Shown here in pieces: positions 8,723 through 18,275 of a DNA stretch of 64,000 nucleotides; positions within the stretch are counted from its first letter, which is position 1; each line of letters opens with the position of its first letter. Made by a program: the position numbers and the translations under genes. The stretch comes from DATMER01 sp963844885 (GTDB lineage Bacteria > Acidobacteriota > Thermoanaerobaculia > Multivoradales > UBA5704): assembly GCA_963844885.1 (NCBI GenBank), contig CAWJQA010000006.1, positions 620,001 through 684,000 of the forward strand, written 5' to 3'. A model generated the notes under the pieces. The model had not been told where the DNA came from. It saw only the letters and a list, made by a program, of their open reading frames with translations, and ran no database searches.

Positions 8723-9494
8723 TCAGAAAAGGCCCTTTTCCAGCGCGGCGATCTCTCCGGCCGTCCGCCTGCGGGCCCAGACGACCTCGCCGATCTTCCG
8801 CGCGCCAGCCGGGAGGGCATCGCCAGCATCTCTTGTTGAAGACGCTCACGTGGGAGATCGCCTTCCAGCCCGCCTGCCTCACCCGGGCCGACGGCCACTC
8901 GTGCAGCGCACCGGCATGCCCCGCCCGCGGAACGGCTCCAGAACGCGCAGAAAACCGAGAGTGCCATCGTCCTGCAGAATCTCCCAGCCGGCGAGCTGGC
9001 CGTCGATCTCCATCCAGCCGTGAGGCCGGTCCAGATGCGATACAGGAGATAGTCGAGCCCGCCGTACTCCTCCACGTAGGGCTGATGCTCCATCAGGAAC
9101 GCGGCCTCCTTCTCTTCCAGCGGCCGCACCGGGATTCCGGCGTCCCCTGCCTGGAGTCCGGGGCTCGGACTCCAGGGTGATCTCGACGTTGAAGTACAGC
9201 CCGGGCCAGCCTCGCGGATCGCGGCCACTGGTGCGGCGGAAAGGCGGCGAAGCGCGGCTCCGGCTCGGCCGGCAGGGTCGCGAGAAGGCCGGCGAAAGCT
9301 TCCGGGCGGTTGTACAGGGCGTGCCACCAGTCGCCCCGGCGGTAGAGGATGGCGCCTTCCGGGTCCGCGGGGTCGGCGAGGAACCGGTCTACCTCCCGCC
9401 GCCAGAGGTCGGCCAGGCACACCGGGTTGGTGCCGGGCGCACCCCGGAAGACTAGGCCGGAAAACCCTTCGAAAGGGAGCAGGTCCACGGTCAT
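8723..9494 (-). pseudogene. GNAT-type acetyltransferase-like gene, frame-broken
   Basis: The ATG at 9494 (MTVDLLPFEGFSGLVFRG) opens a readable segment to about 9250, then the sequence changes frame repeatedly. Recognisable later pieces are PLEEKEAAFLMEHQPYVEEY, GWMEIDGQLAGWEILQDDGT, GFLRVLEPFRGRGMP (an acetyl-CoA-binding-like RGRG loop) and a final KIGEVVWARRRTAGEIAALE ending in TGA at 8725-8723. About four indels are needed to join them. The gene follows the methyltransferase by 8 nt. Its 3' end directly abuts the truncated argE. Confidence 0.5.
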
Positions 9495-9502
9495 CGGGAG
9501 CC

Positions 9503-10471
9503 TCACTCCTTGCGGTAGACCGCCATCGAGTTGTCGAGCGCGCAGGGGACGCGCGACGCGTGCTCGCCAAGGGAGAACTGCAGCAGCTCCTCCTGACGAG
9601 GCCGAAGGGATCCCAGACATCCTGCGTTTTCTCGTCGACCTTGCGCAGGCCGAGTTCCGGATGGATCTCCTCATAGCCCTGGTAGGAGGCTGAGGCCTTG
9701 TTGACGCTCCGTGGCGCACAGCAGGTAGCCGCCGGCCGCGAGGATGCGGGAGTAGACGGAGCGGACCCTCGTGATCTGTCCGAGCTCCTGGTCGAGGACG
9801 GCCGTGAGGAAGTGCTCGGTGATCACGTCGAAGCGCCCCAGGGGCACGATGTCCTCCCGCCGCTCCAGGTTCCGGACCCAGAGCTCGGTGCTGATCCGTC
9901 CGAAATCGCCGAGCTGGGGGCTCATGATCCCGAAAAAGCGGCGGTCGATGTGGATCGCCTGGCCCGCGACCCGGATCGTCCCGGGCTTGCGGTGCCGGCG
10001 GCGAGCTCCCGTTCGACGGTTGCGATCTGAAGGATCGGATAGAGGCACTTGTCCACCACGACGAGCGCGATCCGGGGCGGATCGTTCAGGCGGCCCAGGA
10101 CCGAGCGGAGGATCGCGATGTAGGTGTAGTGGTGAACGTAGCTCGCGGCTCCGGCTTCCAGGATGCGCACGGTCTCGTGCCCGCGCCGGCTCGAAAGGAT
10201 TTCGAACAGCCTGCTTTTCGATCCACTCCCGCTGCTCCCTCGCCAGGTACCAGCTGCCGGCAGGCGCCGGGCCGGCGCGAAAGATGTCCGCCAGGGCTCT
10301 CATGTCGCCGCCCGGAACCAGGAATCCGGTTTGGGCTCCCGGCTGGACGACAAGGAGCGGCCCCGTGAGCCCGAACGGCACGTTGTGCACCCGGTCCCGG
10401 CGATAGCCGCAGGGCTGGATCCGGTCCCCTTCAGGACGCAGTACGCGCTCGCCGCTCAGGGGGCGCTGCAT
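9503..10471 (-). pseudogene. Class I SAM-dependent methyltransferase-like gene, frame-broken
   Basis: Pieces in order from ATG 10471: RDRVHNVPFGLTGPLLVVQP, GSWYLAREQREWIEKQA, HETVRILEAGAASYVHHYTY (glycine-rich motif I area), IALVVVDKCLYPIL (acidic motif II), FGIMSPQLGDFGRISTE, GRFDVITEHFLTAVLD, and a tail VPCALDNSMAVYRKE ending near 9505. The fold assignment rests on the motif I/II spacing and is tentative. Three or more frame changes interrupt it. It belongs to the island inserted between argD and argE; its substrate is unknown. Confidence 0.45.
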
Positions 10472-10503
10472 GTCCGCGCGGATTGTGAATCATGGCGTTC
10501 CTT

Positions 10504-11360
10504 TCAACCCGGCTCGGGCCGCCAGACCGAGCCCAGGACGAAGCCGAGGACGATTGCGGGACCGCGATCGCCGTGGCGCCCTTGGGCCAGCTCAGTGCGA
10601 ACGTCTTCAGAACGGTGCCGAAAGCCGTGGGAAACGAGGGCGCGGTGCCGGCTTCCAGGTGCAGCCCGGCGAAGAGGAGGAGCATGGCGGCGAAGATCGC
10701 GAACTAGCGTCCAGGGGCCAACCCGAAGTCCGCCGTGGCGCCGAAGAGCGCCAGCCGGCCCAGGCGGATCAAGCGGATCGGACCGGCAGACGGGCCGCGG
10801 ACTCGAACATCCGGTCCTTGCGGCTCTCAAGCTCACAAGAACTCCGTGAAGGCGCAGGGAGCCACGCCGGTCACATCCACCGTGCGCAGCATCGCTGCCG
10901 CAGCCCGGGTGAGGCCTACGCCACGGAAGAACGGGATCCGGACGAACGGCTGGAACTCCACTGGACCAGGGTCACATACCGGAAATAGGCGCCGTGGAGC
11001 TGGGCCATGGCGATGTCGACCGATTCGAGTGCGCCTTGTCGAACCGGCAGCCGGCGAGCCGGGCGCTCCGCAGCTGCGTGTGCAGCAGGCGGCCGCCTCG
11101 AAGCCTGGGCGTCCTTCAGGATCGCGCCCCTAGAGCGCAGCTCTCAAGAGGCTCCGCGCAGGTTCGCGGCTTCGAGCAGGGGCCGCCCGGGGAGTAGCAG
11201 CGGAGAAGCGCGCCCGGCCACGGAGCACCTGGCCAAGTGCCGCTGAGATCGCCGGCCATGGCTCGCATCCCGAAAGTCTTGACCCCGCAGTTCTTCTCCC
11301 GGATCGCGTCGCCCGGAGCTTCCGGCGCGGCGCCTGACCGGCTCGGCCGCGGAGCTTCCT
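10504..11360 (-). pseudogene. Pentapeptide-repeat protein with C-terminal membrane segments, frame-broken
   Basis: Across shifting frames, pentapeptide-like repeats are visible (LEAANLRGASLESCALRGAI, LRSARLAGCRFDKA, LESVDIAMAQLHGAYF). They are followed by RLIRLGRLALFGATADFGLA and a hydrophobic hairpin (FAIFAAMLLLFAGLHLEA ... AIVLGFVLGSV), ending at a TGA at 10506-10504. Pentapeptide repeats followed by a two-TM ion-channel-like end are a known architecture. It may be the C-terminal part of the caspase protein immediately upstream, or a separate gene; frame breaks prevent deciding. Confidence 0.45.
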
Positions 11361-12130
11361 GATTGGGAGCACCCCCTGGAACGATGCCGACAGGAACAGT
11401 TCCGATCTGTCCCTGGATGGATATCTCCGGCACTGCGGCCGCCGCGGCTGACGCGCTCGGAGACGTAGGTGAAGAGGTCGCCTACCGAGATCCGGCCGTC
11501 GTGGTTGAGATCGGCCTCGCCCGTAGACAGGCCATGCACCAGGAAGCTCGTGAAGATGGACGGACCGGTGCCCCTCCTCCCCTCCCAGGCTTTCTGATCC
11601 AGGCTCGCCGCGGACAGGACGAAATGCCCGAAACCTTCTTCAAGCACACCTTCGCGCTTCAGGCCTTCGGCGAAATCGAGCACCGGCAGCGCGTCTCCCT
11701 TGGCTCCTCGCTTGAACAGGCCGCTGTTACAGCGTCGAGGACAGGATCTGCCGCTCGACCAGCTATTCTCCACCTCGTTGTGCAGCCAGCGGGACCAGAG
11801 CGCAGTGGAGCTCGGAAGGTCCCCCTTCGTATCAGCCATGGCCAGGTAAAGTTGATCTCCCTTCCGGAGGCCGTGGCCGGAGTAATAGAGCAGCAACAGG
11901 TCTTTATCGATTCGGCCTCGGAAGAACAGCTCAATGGCCTCGTGGACCTCGTTGAGATCCTTGTCGATCAATATCCGGACGTCGTCGAAGCCGCCGATCT
12001 CGGGCTGCTTGAGCACTCGGGCCAGCTCTCGCACGTCGACGGCCGGCTTCTGGAGCCGGGTGACGCTGCCGTCCTTGTAGGTCCCGTTGCCGACGAGCAG
12101 CGCCAGTCGACGGCCCTCCCCCTTGCTCAT
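11361..12130 (-). pseudogene. Caspase-like peptidase (C14), frame-broken at the catalytic cysteine
   Basis: ATG 12130 gives a clean caspase N-terminus: RRLALLVGNGTYKD, DVRELARVLKQPEIGGFDDV and LLLLYYSGHGLRKGDQLYLA (catalytic His in YYSGHG). The cysteine loop should read LDCCNSGLF; the DNA here needs two missing bases to give that reading, after which the frame resumes (KRGAKGDALPVLDF, GHFVLSAASLDQKAWEG, GLSTGEADLNHDGRISVGDL). Such caspases are protease effectors of bacterial conflict systems. It follows the EACC1-like gene by 7 nt, a pairing known from these systems. If the indels are sequencing errors the effector is intact. Confidence 0.7.
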
Positions 12131-12137
12131 AGTAGCC

Positions 12138-12544
12138 TCAGCGCCGGCCGGTAGCCATGTCCGTCAGGCTCGTGATCAACTGATCCAACTGCTGCGTCGA
12201 GAGGGCGTCGGCGGCGTATTCGAGCGTGATCGATCGCTTCCCGTCGCTCACCTGCACCTTGAGCTTCTTCGCTTCGGCCTGTGAGTTGAGCCACGCCTGC
12301 AGGGTCTGGAGGAGCGTCGGCAGCACCGTGGGCAGGACGGCGACCGCCACCGCTCCGAGGGCCAGGGCGGCTTCGATCGACTTTCCCCCGGCGAACCGGC
12401 TCCCGGTGCGAGCGTCGCCACGGGCTCCGGAGACCCCCGCAGGTCATCGAGCAGAGAGGCCGAAAGGTCTGCGATCACCTCTCCCGGAGCACCTTCAGCC
12501 TCAACCTCAAGCGTCAAGACCATCTCGTCCTGTGGCGGCCCCAT
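12138..12544 (-). pseudogene. EACC1-like effector-associated protein, one frameshift
   Basis: ATG 12544 with AGGGAG about 6 nt upstream encodes DEMVLTLEVEAEGAPGEVI and SASLLDDLRGSPEPVATLAP. A single frame change near 12360 leads into PTVLPTLLQTLQAWLNSQAE, KLKVQVSDGKRSITLEYA and a TGA at 12138. The pattern (short Leu-rich N-terminal part, then a membrane-like or amphipathic helix before QAWL, then a small beta-rich end) matches the effector-associated constant component EACC1 described by Aravind and colleagues next to caspases and other effectors. It is probably a scaffold or adaptor for the downstream caspase. Confidence 0.6.
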
Positions 12545-12561
12545 GTCTTCTCCCTGTAGTT

Positions 12562-12583
12562 GGTACTGTGGAAAGATAGTACC
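12562..12583. promoter_or_regulatory. Small palindrome upstream of the EACC1-like gene
   Basis: GGTACT and AGTACC form 6-bp inverted arms about 20-40 nt before the EACC1-like start. It could be an operator for the conflict island; evidence is only the symmetry and position. Confidence 0.3.
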
Positions 12584-12735
12584 GTGAAATTGCCCCAGGC
12601 GCGAAGCCCCATTGTACTTTCCATCTTGCGAAGACCTGTCGGCTCGTCGCCAAAACGCGTCCCCGACCAGCCTTGCAGACGCCAATCGGCTGGCGAGAGC
12701 ATCCCGGGGAGGTCCGACAGGGAAACGTAAGCGCT

Positions 12736-13887
12736 TCAAGGGCGGATCTCCGCGAGCGCCGACGCCAGCGCGTCCACGTGCGACGCTTCGAGGACGAGAG
12801 GCGGCAGCAGCCGCACGATGTGGGGGTCTCCGCTGGTGCCGGTCAGGATGCCGTGCTCGATCAGCTCCTTCTGAATCTCCTCGGCCGGCCGCGTGGTGCG
12901 CAGGCCGATCAGGAAGCCCTTGCCCTGGATGGAGGTGACCGGACCGGTCACGCAGGTGGCGCGGATGCGCTCCGACAGGTCGCGGACCCGCTGCAGCAAC
13001 CCCTCGTCCTCGATGACCTGGATCACCGTGTGGATCAGGGCGCAGGCGAGAGGCCCGCCGCCGAACGTGGTGCCGAGGTCGCCTTCCTTGAGGCCCGCGG
13101 CCAGCTCGTCGCTCACCAGCACGGCGCCCGCGGGGAAGCCCCCGGCGAGGCCCTTGGCCATCGTGAGCAGGTCAGGGGTGACGCCATACGCCTGCGCCGC
13201 GAACGGCTGGCCGCTGCGGCCGAGCCCGCACTGCACCTCGTCGAAGATCAGCACGGCTCCGGCCGCGCGGGCCAGCTCGCGCGCCGAGGCGAGCCACGGG
13301 CCGCCCATCTCGTAGGCCCCCGCCTGTCCCTGGACGGGCTCGACGATCAGCGCCGCGGCGCCGGAGAACGCCGCCTCCAAGGCGGCCAGGTCGCCCCGCG
13401 GCACGAACGTCACCTCGAACGGCGTCTGCGGAAAGCCATACCAGCGCGACGAGCCCCAGGTCACCGCCGCCGCCGCCGCTGTGCGGCCGTGGAATGCGCC
13501 TTCGACGGCCACCACCCGTCGCCGCTCCGTGCGCCGGAACGCCAGGCGCAGGGCGTTCTCATTGGCCTCGGCGCCGCTGTTGACGAAGAAGGCACGGGTG
13601 AGCCCCTCCGGTCCCCAGTCCACCAGGCTGCGCGCGGCGCGCGCGCGCACCTCCAGCGGCACCACGTTGCTCTGAAAAAACAGCGTCGAGGCCTGCTCCG
13701 CCAGCGCCGCCACAAGCCGCGGATGACCGTAGCCGAGCAGCGCCACGGCGTGGCCGCCGTAAAAATCGATCAACGTCCGGCCGTCGCGTGTCCGCAGCAG
13801 CGCCCCCTCCCCGCTCACCGGCTCAATGTCCGAGTGCGGGTAGACAGGCAGCATCCAACGCCGCTCCTCTAGGGTCATCGCCTCCAT
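12736..13887 (-). CDS. argD: Acetylornithine aminotransferase
   Basis: 383 residues. PLP-dependent class III aminotransferase converting N-acetylglutamate semialdehyde to N-acetylornithine (some relatives are LysJ). Seen: VNSGAEANENALRLA, the ring-stacking region, VLIFDEVQCGLGRSG and the Schiff-base lysine in LLTMAKGLAGGFPAGA; FGGGPLACA follows as in ArgD. ATG 13887 is preceded by AAGGAGAGG at good spacing. It is in the same orientation as argE and argH, but 4 kb of unrelated genes now separate them. A LysJ role cannot be excluded without argB/lysW context. Confidence 0.92.
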   Translation of the reverse strand: MEAMTLEERRWMLPVYPHSDIEPVSGEGALLRTRDGRTLIDFYGGHAVALLGYGHPRLVAALAEQASTLFFQSNVVPLEVRARAARSLVDWGPEGLTRAFFVNSGAEANENALRLAFRRTERRRVVAVEGAFHGRTAAAAAVTWGSSRWYGFPQTPFEVTFVPRGDLAALEAAFSGAAALIVEPVQGQAGAYEMGGPWLASARELARAAGAVLIFDEVQCGLGRSGQPFAAQAYGVTPDLLTMAKGLAGGFPAGAVLVSDELAAGLKEGDLGTTFGGGPLACALIHTVIQVIEDEGLLQRVRDLSERIRATCVTGPVTSIQGKGFLIGLRTTRPAEEIQKELIEHGILTGTSGDPHIVRLLPPLVLEASHVDALASALAEIRP

Positions 13888-13959
13888 CTCTTGCCTCTCC
13901 TTACAGCCAGCCGGGTCTCGGCTGGGTCAGACCCGGGAGAACCGCCAACCGGTCGAGCC

Positions 13960-15684
<1,725 letters not shown>

Positions 15685-15868
15685 CCGGCGATTCTAAGCT
15701 GAAACCCGGGCGCGAGTGGCCGCGCTGATGGAGGATCGAAGCCGAAGCGAGACTGGCGCGGCAGGAGAGAGGCCGGGGGTCTCGAATGCCCGGTGGGCAG
15801 CGGCCCACGGAAGGCTCTGATATCCTCTCTCTGTGCGATCCGCTAAGGAGGTCGCGCAGGAGAATGTC

Positions 15869-16213
15869 ATGGCAATCACCTCTTCCGTCTCAGACGACCT
15901 GCTGGCGCAGATGGCACAGGTGATTGTGCGAGAAGTCGAGCCGGTGCGTATCATCCTGTTCGGCTCTCATGCCCGCGGCGAGGCCCGGCCAGACTCGGAT
16001 GTCGACCTGTTGGTCATCGAGCGGGAGGATTTCGGCAAACAGCGCAGTCGGCGCCGTGAGGCGTCCTTGCTGTGGCGCGCCCTTGCCCGTTTCCCCGTAC
16101 CCAAGGACATTGTGGTCTACAGTCAGGCGGAAGCCGCCGCGTGGAAAGACTCTCCCGGCCATCTCGTGGCTCAAGCGCTGCGGGAGGGGAGGGTGCTCTA
16201 TGAGCGAAGATGA
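15869..16213 (+). CDS. MNT-type nucleotidyltransferase (antitoxin of an MNT-HEPN pair)
   Basis: 114 residues. Minimal nucleotidyltransferase core: FGSHARGEARPDSDVDLLVI matches GSx10DxD, the catalytic motif. In MNT-HEPN modules the nucleotidyltransferase can inactivate the HEPN toxin by AMPylation. ATG 15869 has AGGAG 6 nt upstream; an alternative GTG at 15833 in the same frame lies 6 nt after a -10-like TATCCT and could be used on a leaderless transcript. It overlaps the HEPN gene by 14 nt. Confidence 0.85.
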   Translation: MAITSSVSDDLLAQMAQVIVREVEPVRIILFGSHARGEARPDSDVDLLVIEREDFGKQRSRRREASLLWRALARFPVPKDIVVYSQAEAAAWKDSPGHLVAQALREGRVLYERR

Positions 16214-16586
16214 GCTGCCATCGAGACTGCTCGCCCTGGCCCGCAGAGATCTCCGCGCCGCGGAGCTTCTTCGGGATCAGCCGGAGGTGGGCGACGCCAT
16301 CATCGGATTCCATGCTCAGCAGGCGGCGGAGAAAGCCCTCAAGGCTTGGCTGACGATTCTAGGAATCGATTTCCCTCACACCCATGACCTCAGCCTGCTG
16401 ATCCACAAGCTGGAGGAGGAAGGCGCCGAGGTGACGAGTTTGTGGGCGCTCCTCGACCTCAACCCGTTTGCCGTGCAGTTTCGTTATGAGATCTTGGATG
16501 ACGAACCCCTGGATCATGGAGCAACTCTGGAGCAAGTGGAAGCGTTGTTGAATCAAGTAGAACGTCTCTGGGACTCCGCTTCCTGA
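16200..16586 (+). CDS. HEPN-domain protein (toxin of an MNT-HEPN pair)
   Basis: 128 residues, all-helical HEPN family of the PF05168 type: LARRDLRAAELL, GFHAQQAAEKALKAWLTILG, HTHDLSLLIHKLEE and NPFAVQFRYEIL. HEPN proteins of this kind pair with MNT nucleotidyltransferases; many are RNases using an Rx4-6H motif, which is not evident here (the Arg in FRYEIL has no close His). ATG 16200 lies inside the end of the MNT gene, so the two are translationally coupled. Confidence 0.82.
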   Translation: MSEDELPSRLLALARRDLRAAELLRDQPEVGDAIIGFHAQQAAEKALKAWLTILGIDFPHTHDLSLLIHKLEEEGAEVTSLWALLDLNPFAVQFRYEILDDEPLDHGATLEQVEALLNQVERLWDSAS

Positions 16587-16639
16587 CGGGTGTGGCGCTG
16601 GCGGGATGGCGAAGCCTTGCGCTCCTCCTGAGATGACCC

Positions 16640-16792
16640 ATCAGCCCGGAGGACTTCGACCGGCTGCGCGAGCGTGACCGTTTCATGGCGGCCGTTCAGG
16701 AGGGACTCGCCGACGTGAAGGCAGGTCGCCTGCTCGACACTCAGGAAGTCGACCGTGAGCTGGACCTGGAATTCGGCCCCCTGAATCCATGA
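16640..16792 (+). pseudogene. Antitoxin of a ParE/RelE-type module (start codon not in frame)
   Basis: The frame ISPEDFDRLRERDRFMAAVQ ... GRLLDTQEVDREL ... GPLNP stops at 16792 and overlaps the toxin ATG by the usual ATGA. It resembles short antitoxins paired with ParE toxins. A TGA at 16634 precedes it in frame; an ATG at 16633 is out of frame by one base, so the 5' end carries an indel, or translation starts at an internal ATG (16685). Confidence 0.5.
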
Positions 16793-17131
16793 GGGTGCGC
16801 TGGACGCGCCGTGCCCTTGCAGACCTCACGCTCCGGCCGCGTCGTTCCCGAATTCGGTAGAGCCGACATCCGGGAGGTCTTCCTCAGAAGCTACCGGATC
16901 GTCTATGCCGTCCATGACGACGGGATCGAGATCGTGACGGTCTTTGAAGGCCACCAGCTCTTTCCTTTGGATGTTGGGAAGCCCTCCTTCAACATAAGAA
17001 GACGGACCGTCGGGCGGCGCAAGACGCCTTTTCCAGAACCTCGGTCCTTGTCCTTCACCACCATTGCCTGCATCAAGAAGCTCGAATCTCATTTTTTGGC
17101 CTCGCTCCGTTCCGAGGAGGCTTCACTGTAG
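16789..17131 (+). pseudogene. ParE/RelE-family toxin with an internal deletion
   Basis: ATG 16789 gives MRVRWTRRALADL, the normal ParE beginning, then jumps directly to a different frame carrying the C-terminal half (SGRVVPEFGRADIREVFLRS, YRIVYAVHDDGIEIVTVFEG, HQLFPLD). About 35 residues that should form the first two helices are missing at about 16827. The tail after FPLD runs on without family similarity to 17131. The ribosome/gyrase-targeting fold cannot form, so it is a dead toxin. It lies just downstream of the MNT-HEPN pair. Confidence 0.65.
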
Positions 17132-17808
17132 GCTACAAATATCTCCACGTTGTAGAGGCGGAAAAACTTGAGGTAGCGGTGGAGCATCCCGAAGCCAACC
17201 AGCAACGCCAGCAACGCCCACCGGAGCTGCTGGACGACATGGTTGGACCATCCTAGCCGCATCCAGTCGAGCACCGCGTTGACTGCAAAGAAGCCAGCGC
17301 CGGCAAGGCCGACGAAAGTCATGTTCCGGCAGAAGCCGTAGAGCTTCAGAAAGCCGTCCATACGCGCGTAAACATTGGGGTCCTGCTTGGCGATTGGGAA
17401 CGCACACCAGAACAGGGACTCTCCCGTAACCTCTTCGTTGCGATCCGCAGTTGCACGCTCTCGAACCTTCCTCTGCAGCCCAGCATCAAGCGGAGTGTAG
17501 TAGTCTTGGAGTAGGGTTTTTTTGAGAAACCTTCGCCAACCGAGGTTTCGCCCATTCATCAGGATAACGGAAGGGCGGAAAAGCACGTAATGCACGAATC
17601 TTCGTTCGATAAGCCAGCCCGACGGTGCTGCCAGGATTTGGCCGACAATGTAAGCAGTGGCAATAGTAAGCGTCCCGCTAGCAACCGTCCACTGTACCCC
17701 GAGGACATAGTGCGTTGAAAAAATACTATCCCAGACTACGAGGGCCGACAGGCCGCTCGCAACGTAAGCAAACACGTCGTAGTCAGAAAACCGCGCGAGC
17801 TTGTCCAT
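17089..17808 (-). CDS. Multi-span membrane protein of the ubiquitin-like operon
   Basis: 239 residues of an unrecognised family. Hydrophobic spans lie at about residues 12-30 (YVASGLSALVVW), 38-62 (SGTLTIATAYIVGQILAA), 160-182 (MTFVGLAGAGFFAVNAVL) and 192-212 (LRWALLALLVGFGM), with a charged loop of about 90 residues between the second and third, and a C-terminal RYLKFFRLYNVEIFVAY tail. GGGAGG is 6 nt before the ATG, and the gene starts 11 nt after the JAB stop, so it is the last gene of the operon. Base composition is less GC-rich than flanking core genes. It may be the membrane-acting effector or target of the system; this is inference. Confidence 0.75.
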   Translation of the reverse strand: MDKLARFSDYDVFAYVASGLSALVVWDSIFSTHYVLGVQWTVASGTLTIATAYIVGQILAAPSGWLIERRFVHYVLFRPSVILMNGRNLGWRRFLKKTLLQDYYTPLDAGLQRKVRERATADRNEEVTGESLFWCAFPIAKQDPNVYARMDGFLKLYGFCRNMTFVGLAGAGFFAVNAVLDWMRLGWSNHVVQQLRWALLALLVGFGMLHRYLKFFRLYNVEIFVAYSEASSERSEAKK

Positions 17809-17819
17809 GATGAACCTCC

Positions 17820-18275
17820 CTAGGCCTCCCTGTCGGCAACAGGTACTAAGGCCCGATCTTCTTGCTCAATCGAGGATGAGGGCGGCTCGGCAAGCAGTGC
17901 CCGATAGCCAACTGGCGTATGAATAAGTAGAACGGATGGCATGAGCTGAGCCAACGCGACAGCCGCAGCCGTCGCCCGGTCCAGAGACGATGGGCCCGAT
18001 GGGCCCAGATGACTGTGCCAGGTTCCGAGGCAGTATAGGCTGTAACCACCACTCTCCGCGTAGGCCTTCAGTGTGGCGCACACACCTGCAGTGCCAAGAA
18101 CGAACTCAGATGGGGAACGGCTACTATCTTCAGACGCTGGCAAGACATCCACGATGTAGAACGTTTGAGCCGCCTCCGAGAAACGACCGACCAAGATCCC
18201 TCCAGTCTCTACCGGTCGGCCAAGAGGCAACCTCGTCGGCCATCTTCCGATGTGCCCGACTGGCGATCCGGACAC
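17820..18275 (-). CDS. JAB/MPN metallopeptidase domain
   Basis: 151 residues. JAMM-type isopeptidase: ETGGILVGRF supplies the Glu, and GTWHSHLGPSGPSSLDRAT supplies the HxH...SxxD zinc site (spacing one residue shorter than the textbook motif). A later GYRAL strand is typical of bacterial JAB proteins. Such enzymes remove or process ubiquitin-like modifiers (compare CBASS Cap3 and BilC). The reading frame starts inside the E1 gene and overlaps it by 146 nt; the similarity-bearing part begins just where the E1 domain ends, so it may be one E1-JAB polypeptide split by a one-base insertion near 18220. Confidence 0.85.
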   Translation of the reverse strand: MSGSPVGHIGRWPTRLPLGRPVETGGILVGRFSEAAQTFYIVDVLPASEDSSRSPSEFVLGTAGVCATLKAYAESGGYSLYCLGTWHSHLGPSGPSSLDRATAAAVALAQLMPSVLLIHTPVGYRALLAEPPSSSIEQEDRALVPVADREA

